Shown in pieces: positions 53,886-60,349 of a DNA stretch of 60,349 bases (position 1 is its first letter; every line of letters starts with the position of its first letter). The position numbers and the translations under genes were made by a program. The DNA comes from Methylocapsa aurea. Its GTDB lineage: Bacteria; Pseudomonadota; Alphaproteobacteria; Rhizobiales; Beijerinckiaceae. The notes under the pieces were generated by a model that had not been told where the DNA came from, searched no databases, and saw nothing but the letters and a program-made list of their open reading frames with translations. Location: assembly GCF_000746085.1 (NCBI RefSeq), contig NZ_JQKO01000021.1, forward strand, positions 1 through 60,349, written 5' to 3'.

Positions 53886-54872
53886 ATGCGTCAGGTTTAT
53901 TTCGAAGGCGCGGGCGGACCCGAGGTCATACGGATTGGCGAGGCCAAGGCGCCGCGACCCGGTCCCGGCAAAGTCCTGATTGAAGTCGTCGCCGCCGGCG
54001 TCAATCGTCCAGATTGCATGCAGCGCGCCGGCCTCTATCCGCCGCCGAAAGGTGAAACCGACATTCCAGGTCTTGAAATCGCGGGCCGGGTGGTCGCGCG
54101 GGGCGAAGGCGTGAGCGCGCCGCGCGAGGGCGATGAAGTTTGCGCCCTGGTCGGCTCGGGCGGCTACGCCGACTATGCTCTGGCTGATGCAGTGCTGTGC
54201 CTGCCGGTTCCGCGGGGATTGAGCGCGGTGGAGGCGGCGGGCGTCCCGGAAACCTTTTTCACCGTGTACGATAATGTTTTCACGCGGGGCCGGCTCAAAC
54301 CGGGAGAGACCTTGCTCGTCCATGGCGGGTCGAGCGGGATCGGCTCCACCGCCATCCAGCTGGCCAAGCAATTTGGCGCGAGCGTCTTCGTCACGGCGGG
54401 CTCGAGCGACAAATGCGCCTTCTGCCGCACGCTCGGCGCCGATGTCGCGATCAATTACAAAACTCAGGATTTCGTCGAGGAGGTCAAGGCGATCGTCGGC
54501 AAACGCGGCGTCGATGTCGTGCTCGACATGGTCGGCGGAACGTATCTCGCCAAGAACATATCGATCCTTGCGAGCGAGGGGCGGTTGGTGCAAATCGCCT
54601 GTTCGCAGTCGGGCCGGGTCGAAAATTTCGATCTATGGCCTATCCTGTTGCGGCGGCTGACACTGACCGGCTCGACCTTGCGGGCGCGAACCGTGCAGCA
54701 GAAGGCCGAAATAGCTGCGCTCTTGCGGGAAAACGTCTGGCCGCTGCTCGACAAGGGCGCGGTCAAGCCAATCATCCACGCGACCTTTCCGCTCGAAGAG
54801 GCGCGCCGGGCGCATGAGATGATGGAATCATCCTCCCATATGGGCAAAATCCTCCTTCTCACCGGCAAATAG
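53886..54872 (+). CDS. NAD(P)H quinone oxidoreductase (PIG3-type MDR)
   Basis: 328 residues of the zinc-free MDR family, close to TP53I3/PIG3-type quinone reductases. GPEVIRIGEAKAPRPGPGKV, AAGVNRPDCMQRAGLYPPP and the nucleotide loop VHGGSSGIGSTAIQLAKQFG are diagnostic. It likely performs NADPH-dependent quinone reduction. AGGAGAAACG precedes ATG 53886. It ends 48 bases before the ars operon start. Confidence 0.92.
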   Translation: MRQVYFEGAGGPEVIRIGEAKAPRPGPGKVLIEVVAAGVNRPDCMQRAGLYPPPKGETDIPGLEIAGRVVARGEGVSAPREGDEVCALVGSGGYADYALADAVLCLPVPRGLSAVEAAGVPETFFTVYDNVFTRGRLKPGETLLVHGGSSGIGSTAIQLAKQFGASVFVTAGSSDKCAFCRTLGADVAINYKTQDFVEEVKAIVGKRGVDVVLDMVGGTYLAKNISILASEGRLVQIACSQSGRVENFDLWPILLRRLTLTGSTLRARTVQQKAEIAALLRENVWPLLDKGAVKPIIHATFPLEEARRAHEMMESSSHMGKILLLTGK

Positions 54873-54889
54873 AGCGTCGCTTGGGCTTG

Positions 54890-54921
54890 TATAATTCGGT
54901 ATGTCCGGTATTATCGACATA
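54890..54921 (+). promoter_or_regulatory. ars promoter -10 and ArsR operator candidate
   Basis: A consensus TATAAT (54890-54895) is followed by a perfect inverted repeat TATGTC-N10-GACATA (54900-54921) that overlaps the presumed transcription start and the first base of the arsR start codon. This suits repression by ArsR. The -35 is weak. Confidence 0.55.
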
Positions 54922-55274
54922 TGGAAAATTCAAGCGCTATCCAAATGCTGTCCGCGCTGGCGCAAGGGACCCGGCTCGATGTGTTTCGCCTCTTGGTCAA
55001 ACATGAGCCTGAGGGCTTGCCGGCGGGGGAAATCGCGCTCCGGCTCGGGACCCCGCACAACACTTTGTCGACGCATCTTGCGGTTCTCACCCGCGCGGGC
55101 CTCATCGGGGCTGAGCGGCAAAGCCGCTCGATCATTTATCGCGCCGAAATTGAAGCCATCGGGCGGCTCGCGGGTTTTCTCATCGAAGAGTGTTGCGGCG
55201 GCCGGCCGGAGGCTTGCGCGCCCCTTGCCGCCGAGCCCGCTTGCAGCCCGCAAAAAGGGGCTATTCATGACTGA
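54921..55274 (+). CDS. arsR: ArsR-family arsenic-responsive repressor
   Basis: 117 residues, winged helix (SALAQGTRLDVFRLLVKHEP, TPHNTLSTHLAVLTRAGLI). Metal-sensing cysteines lie at the C-terminus: C91, C92, C99, with C108 further on. This resembles the C-terminal Cys-Cys...Cys As(III) site of the Acidithiobacillus ArsR rather than the CVCDLC site of R773. No ribosome site precedes ATG 54921; the leader is very short. It overlaps the next gene by eight bases and heads the ars operon. Confidence 0.9.
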   Translation: MENSSAIQMLSALAQGTRLDVFRLLVKHEPEGLPAGEIALRLGTPHNTLSTHLAVLTRAGLIGAERQSRSIIYRAEIEAIGRLAGFLIEECCGGRPEACAPLAAEPACSPQKGAIHD

Positions 55275-56220
55275 TCGCGTTTACAATGTCCTGTTTCTCT
55301 GCACCGGCAATAGCGCCCGCTCGATCATCGCCGAGGCGATCCTCAACAAGGCGGGGGCAGGGCGGTTCCGGGCGTTTTCAGCGGGCAGCCAGCCCACGGG
55401 CGCGGTCAACCCATTCGCGATCAAGGTGCTGGAAAACAACAATATCCCGGTCGCGGGCCTACGCTCGAAGGGATGGGACGAATTCGCGCGGCCAGGGGCG
55501 CCGGCAATGGATTTCGTCTTTACGGTTTGCGACACCGCGGCGGGAGAATCCTGTCCAGTCTGGCCGGGCCATCCAATGACGGCGCATTGGGGCGTTGAAG
55601 ATCCGGCCGCCGTGCAGGGAACCGACGTCCAGAAAGAAGCCGCCTTCGACATGGCCTATTACTATTTGGAGCGGCGAATTTCATTGTTTCGCAACCTGCC
55701 GATGAAGAGCTTGGACCAGCTGACCATGCGCGCTCGTTTGCGCGACATTGGCCGGACCGAAGGCGCCGCCAACCGCCAATCGGAGGAGGCGGCGATGGAC
55801 GTCATCATCTATCACAATCCCCAGTGCGGCACGTCGCGCAACACGCTCGGCCTGATCCGCAATGCTGGCCTGGAGCCGCATATTATCGAATATTTGAAAA
55901 CGCCTCCGACGCGGGCCTTGCTGCGCCAGCTTGTGACTCGCATGGGCCTCCCATTGCGCGCCGTGCTGCGCGAGAAGGAGCCGATCTTTCGCGAGCTCGG
56001 ACTCGACGATCCGGCGCTTTCAGACGAGGCTCTGTTTGAGGCCATAGAGGCGCATCCCATTCTCCTCAACCGGCCGATCGTGGTTACGCCAAAGGGCGTC
56101 AAACTCTGCCGTCCATCGGAGCTTGTCCTCGATCTTCTGCCGCCGCAGCAGGGCGAGTTCTTCAAGGAGGACGGCGAGCGCGTCGTCGACGAACGCGGCC
56201 GCCAAGTCGCAACGGCTTAA
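55267..56220 (+). CDS. Fusion of two arsenate reductases: LMW-phosphatase-type ArsC and glutaredoxin-type ArsC
   Basis: One uninterrupted 317-residue frame. Residues 1-170: low-molecular-weight phosphatase-type ArsC with the P-loop CTGNSARS (C12) and the redox pair C88/C96 in FTVCDTAAGESC, as in thioredoxin-coupled ArsC. Residues 177-317: glutaredoxin-coupled ArsC with NPQCGTSRN (C187), R269 in LLNRPIVV and R282 in KLCRPSEL. The two families are unrelated in fold. GGAGGAGG lies just before an in-frame ATG at 55795, so a separate C-terminal protein could also be made. Both halves keep their catalytic residues. Confidence 0.9.
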   Translation: MTDRVYNVLFLCTGNSARSIIAEAILNKAGAGRFRAFSAGSQPTGAVNPFAIKVLENNNIPVAGLRSKGWDEFARPGAPAMDFVFTVCDTAAGESCPVWPGHPMTAHWGVEDPAAVQGTDVQKEAAFDMAYYYLERRISLFRNLPMKSLDQLTMRARLRDIGRTEGAANRQSEEAAMDVIIYHNPQCGTSRNTLGLIRNAGLEPHIIEYLKTPPTRALLRQLVTRMGLPLRAVLREKEPIFRELGLDDPALSDEALFEAIEAHPILLNRPIVVTPKGVKLCRPSELVLDLLPPQQGEFFKEDGERVVDERGRQVATA

Positions 56221-56263
56221 GTCGCGGCCGCCTTGGATCGCGATTGCTCAAGGGAATTTACAC

Positions 56264-57337
56264 ATGTCATTTTTTGAACGCACCCTCTCGCTGTGGGTCG
56301 GGGTCTGCATCGCCGCCGGAATCGCGCTCGGCCATCTTGCGCCAGGCGTCTTTCACGCCATCGGAGCAGCCGAGATCGCCAAGGTCAATCTCCCGGTCGC
56401 CGCGCTGATCTGGCTGATGATCGTGCCGATGCTGCTCAAGATCGATTTTTCCGCGCTCGGGCAGGTGCGGCAATATTGGCGCGGCATTGGGGTGACGCTG
56501 TTCATCAACTGGGCGGTAAAGCCCTTCTCGATGGCGGCGCTTGGCTGGTTTTTCATCGGCTATCTGTTTCGGCCGCTGCTGCCCGCCGACCAGATCTCGT
56601 CCTATATCGCCGGCCTGATCCTGCTCGCCGCCGCGCCTTGCACGGCGATGGTCTTCGTGTGGTCGAACCTCACAAAGGGGGAGCCGCATTTCACCTTGAG
56701 CCAGGTGGCGCTCAATGATCTCATCATGGTGGTCGCCTTCGCGCCGATCGTCGGCCTTCTCCTTGGTCTGTCGGCGATTACGGTGCCATGGGACACGCTG
56801 CTTCTTTCGGTGGCGCTCTACATCGTTGTCCCGGTCTTCGCCGCGCAAGGACTGCGGCGATGGATCCTTGCGAGCGGCGGCGCTGCGGCGCTCGCCCGGC
56901 TGCTCGCCTATCTGCAACCGGCCTCGCTTGCGGCTTTGCTCGCGACGCTCGTGCTGCTGTTTGGCTTCCAGGGCGAGCAGATTCTGGCGCAGCCGATGAT
57001 CATCGCGCTTCTCGCCGCGCCGATCCTGATCCAGGTCTATTTCAACGCCGGACTGGCCTATCTGCTCAATCGATTCGCCGGCGAGCAGCATTGCGTCGCC
57101 GGGCCTTCCGCGCTGATCGGCGCCAGCAATTTCTTCGAGCTGGCGGTCGCCGCCGCGATCAGCCTGTTCGGCTTCCAATCGGGGGCGGCGCTGGCCACCG
57201 TCGTCGGCGTCTTGATCGAGGTTCCGGTGATGCTGTCGGTCGTGCATATCGTCAATGCAAGCAAGGGCTGGTACGAACGCGGCCTTGCTCCGGGAGCGGC
57301 GATAGCGCCGGCGGCGAAAGGCCAGCGCCTTGGTTGA
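56264..57337 (+). CDS. Arsenite efflux transporter, ACR3 family
   Basis: 357 residues with about ten transmembrane segments. The conserved ACR3 cysteine is in [15 protein letters not shown] and the glutamate in [11 protein letters not shown]. It expels arsenite produced by the upstream reductase. AGGGAA precedes ATG 56264. Its stop overlaps the arsH start by eight bases. Confidence 0.93.
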   Translation: MSFFERTLSLWVGVCIAAGIALGHLAPGVFHAIGAAEIAKVNLPVAALIWLMIVPMLLKIDFSALGQVRQYWRGIGVTLFINWAVKPFSMAALGWFFIGYLFRPLLPADQISSYIAGLILLAAAPCTAMVFVWSNLTKGEPHFTLSQVALNDLIMVVAFAPIVGLLLGLSAITVPWDTLLLSVALYIVVPVFAAQGLRRWILASGGAAALARLLAYLQPASLAALLATLVLLFGFQGEQILAQPMIIALLAAPILIQVYFNAGLAYLLNRFAGEQHCVAGPSALIGASNFFELAVAAAISLFGFQSGAALATVVGVLIEVPVMLSVVHIVNASKGWYERGLAPGAAIAPAAKGQRLG

Positions 57338-58046
57338 CCCCGCCCTCCTTCCCAACATCGCGCCGGGCGCTTTTGAGATCCCGACGCCGGATCTGTTGCA
57401 AGCCCGGCAGCGCGACCACGCTCCGCGCATCCTTTTGCTGTATGGCTCGCTCAGGGAGCGATCCTACAGCCGGTTTCTGACGCTGGAGGCGGCTCGGCTG
57501 TTGGAAAGCTTTGGGGCCGAAACCCGCATTTTCGATCCGAGCGGCCTGCCTTTGCCCGATGACGCGTCGGAAGATCACCCCAAGGTCGCGGAGCTGCGCG
57601 CACTGTCGGCCTGGTCGGAGGGCCAGGTCTGGTGCTCGCCCGAGCGGCATGGCGCCATGACCGCGATTCTGAAGGCGCAGATCGACTGGATTCCGCTCTC
57701 GATCGGGGCGGTGCGGCCGACCCAAGGCAAGACGCTGGCGCTGATGCAGGTCAGCGGCGGATCGCAATCCTTCAACGCTGTCAATCAGATGCGCGTGCTC
57801 GGCCGCTGGATGCGGATGATCACGATCCCCAACCAATCCTCGGTCGCCAAGGCCTATGAGCAATTCGACGATGCCGGGCGGATGCGGCCCTCGCCCTATT
57901 ACGACCGTGTGGTGGACGTCATGGAGGAGCTGATGAAATTCACGCTGTTGACGCGGGGAGTTTCCGATTTCCTCACGAGCCGCTACAGCGAGCGCAAGGA
58001 GCAGGCCGAAAAACTGGCGGCGCGGGTCGGGCTCAAGGCGATTTGA
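57330..58046 (+). CDS. arsH: Arsenical resistance flavoprotein ArsH
   Basis: 238 residues, NADPH-dependent FMN reductase-like Ars[15 protein letters not shown] (FMN loop), [19 protein letters not shown] and [17 protein letters not shown] are family motifs. ArsH oxidises trivalent organoarsenicals or reduces flavin. The TTG start at 57330 overlaps the acr3 stop. Last gene of arsR-arsC-acr3-arsH. Confidence 0.93.
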   Translation: MVDPALLPNIAPGAFEIPTPDLLQARQRDHAPRILLLYGSLRERSYSRFLTLEAARLLESFGAETRIFDPSGLPLPDDASEDHPKVAELRALSAWSEGQVWCSPERHGAMTAILKAQIDWIPLSIGAVRPTQGKTLALMQVSGGSQSFNAVNQMRVLGRWMRMITIPNQSSVAKAYEQFDDAGRMRPSPYYDRVVDVMEELMKFTLLTRGVSDFLTSRYSERKEQAEKLAARVGLKAI

Positions 58047-58188
58047 TTGCCTTGAGTGCCTCGGTTTGAAGACTTCCGCTATGGGTGGGTTTCCGCCAGT
58101 CCGCTCCCTGGCCTGCAATTTGGAAAGCGGTCATTCTGTCTATGGCGTGGCCTGGCCGATTCCAGTCGGTCCGCTTTTTGGGAAAACA

Positions 58189-58358
58189 ATTAGAGCGCTT
58201 TCCGGCCGAATGGAATCATTCGGTCGAAAAGAAATCGCTCCAAATTCAAAAGCTTGAGCATATTCTTATCGCTCAGATTGATTCAACCTGGGCGGAATAT
58301 GCTCTAGAGCATGATGCCGAAAAGTGGAAACCGGTTTTCGGATGACATCATGCTCTAA
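58189..58358. repeat. Composite intergenic repeat: unit C followed by unit B copy 2
   Basis: Unit C (58189-58304) begins TTAGAGCGCTTTCCGG and matches the inverted element at 8439-8550. It joins at CTCTAGAGC to unit B (58305-58358), an inverted copy of 24421-24474 with about two differences. The remainder of the gap (58047-58188 and 58359-58568) holds no recognised gene. Confidence 0.85.
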
Positions 58359-58568
58359 CTCTTTGAGAAGAGGCGGATTCAGACTTTGGACGAGATCGCC
58401 TTGCGATTCCGTCCAAAGTCATCCGGCTCTAGGCGGCGGACGTTCGAAGCGGCGTGCGGACGCACAACAAGTGTCCGCCGCATCCCACAATCGCTATGAC
58501 TCTGACGAGCGGCCATGTTTTTGCCTGCTCGCGCCGGCGTGCTCGGACAGGGGAACTGACGCCGTCGC

Positions 58569-59297
58569 CTATGCCGGCAGAAGGATTACCTTGGTCTTGA
58601 TCGGCGTGCGCTCGTAGAGGTCGATCATGTCCTGCGTAAGAAGGCCGGTGCAGCCGCTGGTGACGCCCTTGCCGATCGACTCGGGGTCGCGGGTCGCGTA
58701 GATCGTGCAGACCGTGTACTTGCCGTTCTGATAAAGATAGAGCGTGCGGGCGCCGAGCGGATTGTCGAGGCCTCCCGGCATGCCGCCGGCGTATTTGCGC
58801 GCTTCCGGCTGGCGCTCGATCATCTCCTTGGGCGGGGTCCAGGTCGCCCATTCCGCCTTGCGCCCGACGTAAGCATCGCCGTTCCACAGGAAGCCCTTGC
58901 GGGGGACATTGGCGCCGTAGCGGGTGGCGTTTCCCTCGCCTTCCATGCGGTACACATAGTAGTTCACGGGATCGATGATGATCGTGCCGGGCGCTTCCTT
59001 GCTGTCGTAGCGCACCGTCCGGCGAACATATTTCGGATCAAGCTTGGCGACGTCGACCGCCGGGATCGGGAATTTCTTGTCGGGCACGGGCCCGTAGAGC
59101 TTCGCCGCCTCCATGCGGGCCGCGTCGTCGGTTGTCGCGCAACCGGCGAGCCCAAGCGCGCCGAGACTGACCGCGGAGCCGAACAGAAACGACCGGCGGT
59201 TGAGAAATTCCAACCGAAGCCCAGGCAAGGCCGCGTCGTCCATCTCGCCCGCGTTGGCAATCTCACCATCCATGATCATGGTCTTGGAATTTCTCAT
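58569..59297 (-). CDS. L,D-transpeptidase-family (YkuD) exported lipoprotein
   Basis: About 242 residues from ATG 59297. A signal with twin arginines (NRRSFLFGSAVSLGALGLAGC) ends in a lipobox LAGC, predicting a Tat lipoprotein. The C-terminal YkuD domain contains IIIDPVNYYVYRMEG, NPLGARTLYLYQ and the cysteine region TSGCTGLLTQDMIDLYER. Active enzymes usually have S(H/S)GCIR; here Arg is replaced (SGCTG), so activity may be altered. Earlier in-frame starts exist to 59435. Expected to crosslink or modify peptidoglycan if active. Confidence 0.88.
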   Translation of the reverse strand: MRNSKTMIMDGEIANAGEMDDAALPGLRLEFLNRRSFLFGSAVSLGALGLAGCATTDDAARMEAAKLYGPVPDKKFPIPAVDVAKLDPKYVRRTVRYDSKEAPGTIIIDPVNYYVYRMEGEGNATRYGANVPRKGFLWNGDAYVGRKAEWATWTPPKEMIERQPEARKYAGGMPGGLDNPLGARTLYLYQNGKYTVCTIYATRDPESIGKGVTSGCTGLLTQDMIDLYERTPIKTKVILLPA

Positions 59298-59601
59298 ATC
59301 CTGTCGCCCAACGAGAGAATGCTCCGGCATATGCCCAATGAACATCCTTGCTGATCTGAGATTGCCGTCACATCGCTCGAGAGGCAAGTCCAAGCGTCGC
59401 TGGGCGGGGCTTGTCATGTGCGAGAGCCCGTCCATGTGGTTTCGCAGTCACACGCGCTGGCTTCGACAAAAACATGCAGACCCTGGTTTGGGCGCATTTG
59501 CGAGATGAGCGAAAGGTCCAGTTTCTTTCTGTCTGATAATCAGGCCGCAGCCATCTGATAAACCCCTGCGGTTCTTCCGCTACTTTTTTCGTAGAATCCG
59601 T
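59298..59601. other. Intergenic region upstream of the YkuD gene
   Basis: No gene recognised. It should contain the promoter for the minus-strand YkuD-domain gene. Confidence 0.35.
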
Positions 59602-59814
59602 TTAGTCGACTCTGAAGGTCTCGCGCAACCAACTCACGAGGCGCGCCTGATCGCTGAGGATATCCAATTCGGGTTCCCGGACGCGGCGGAACCCATGTTT
59701 TTCAAGCAGATCCGCTATTCGCAGCCCGCGGTTAGCTGGGTTAACGACGGCTATGGTCTTCGTGGCGATTTCGACGGCAAGAGTGCGAGACATCGGCTTG
59801 ACAGTCTGTGGCAT
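59602..59814 (-). CDS. Possible small hypothetical protein
   Basis: Up to 70 residues; the segment GLRIADLLEKHGFRRVREPE followed by LDILSDQARLVSWLRETF looks protein-like and helical. Starts at 59814 or 59793; neither has a good ribosome site. No family recognised. Confidence 0.4.
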   Translation of the reverse strand: MPQTVKPMSRTLAVEIATKTIAVVNPANRGLRIADLLEKHGFRRVREPELDILSDQARLVSWLRETFRVD

Positions 59815-60111
59815 TTATTAGGGGCCTACGGGTTGGACGCATCTCACGGCGATTCGATTCGGCGACTTTCACCGGCTCAAACTAGCACACTCGAAGGTGT
59901 CGGGGGTGACGCCAGCCGATGTCGCCAGATGCTGCAGATGGAAGCTCTATAGCGTTGGCCTTTCCAGCCATGACTGCCTAAGGCAATATGGCCGACTTTT
60001 ATTTCGGCTCTTGGGAAACGAACCGCTTTGGCTAAGCGACCGACCTGGGTCCAGACTGTGTAAAAAGGGCCCCAAATTTGCTAGAATCGGCTCGATATAA
60101 GAGGGCCGGTC

Positions 60112-60349
60112 ATGGGGCGTTTCGTCGAGGGTGAAGACCGACGGCAGTCGTTGTTATTGCCGGAGACGCTCGACGATTACGTGACCGAGGACAACCCTGT
60201 CCGGGTGGTCGAAGTCTTCATTGAAGAACTTGATCTCGGGGCGCTTGGCTTTGGGGGCGTTCACCCGGCGGCGACAGGTCGGCCCGCCTATCATCCGTCG
60301 ACACTGCTGAAGATCTACCTCTACGGCTATCTCAATCGGATCCAGTCCA
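60112..60349 (+). mobile_element. IS1182-type transposase, N-terminal part, cut by window end
   Basis: From ATG 60112 the frame encodes MGRFVEGEDRRQSLLLPETL, DDYVTEDNPVRVVEVF and ending STLLKIYLYGYLNRIQS, the N-terminal pattern of IS1182-family DDE transposases. The frame is open to the end of the window. The left end of the element probably lies around 60040-60060, near CAGACTGTGTAAAAAGG, but I cannot define the inverted repeat without the other end. The 59815-60040 stretch shows no gene. Confidence 0.85.

Overview
The window is a 60 kb stretch of a high-GC chromosome. Gene content points to an alphaproteobacterium of the order Hyphomicrobiales (Rhizobiales), probably near Beijerinckiaceae/Methylocystaceae: a pqqABCDE operon, ornithine decarboxylase plus homospermidine synthase, a cobalamin-riboswitch-controlled cbtBA pair, a ubiE-ubiB-coaBC-dut block, LuxR/LuxI quorum sensing, and families of short intergenic repeats typical of this group. 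The taxonomic placement is an inference; no rRNA gene is present.

Layout. 1-2.0 kb: divergent HxlR-type regulator (cut by the window edge) and two oxidoreductases. 2.5-5.5 kb: creatininase-family protein, an acetyltransferase and a Tat-exported glucan biosynthesis protein. 5.8-10.1 kb: polyamine locus (long structured leader, ornithine decarboxylase, GNAT, homospermidine synthase). 10.2-11.3 kb: cobalt transporter cbtBA behind a B12 riboswitch. 11.6-15.6 kb: leuD and pqqABCDE, including a 25-residue PqqA. 15.7-23.3 kb: fused indolepyruvate:ferredoxin oxidoreductase, NagZ-like glycosidase, ModE, an orphan sulfate-binding protein and a nitroreductase. 23.3-29.6 kb, minus strand: alanine dehydrogenase, then ubiE, ubiB, coaBC, dut and an Rrf2 regulator. 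29.9-34.2 kb: small regulators and hypotheticals, then a secreted Asp-box (sialidase-fold) protein translationally coupled to a thioredoxin-cytochrome c fusion.

34.2-38.5 kb is an accessory segment ending at tRNA-Arg(CCU). It holds a four-gene operon of unrecognised proteins, the last a two-domain cupredoxin-like protein broken by a frameshift, followed by an IS6-type terminus. 39-46 kb: ffh and rpsP, then sbcC and sbcD on the other strand. 46-50.7 kb: Tat-exported oxalate decarboxylase, a TetR regulator, and luxR-luxI with two near-identical palindromes. 50.7-58 kb: omega-amino acid aminotransferase, a hypothetical protein, a TauE/SafE permease, a quinone oxidoreductase and an arsenic operon (arsR, an arsC-arsC fusion, acr3, arsH). 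58-60.3 kb: repeat cluster, an L,D-transpeptidase-family lipoprotein and the start of an IS1182-type transposase running off the window.

Most notable are the in-frame fusion of two evolutionarily unrelated arsenate reductases, the unknown operon beside tRNA-Arg, the Asp-box/TlpA-cytochrome pair, the twin palindromes around luxI, and the modular intergenic repeats, one of which includes a perfect 54-bp palindrome starting at the ubiE stop codon.
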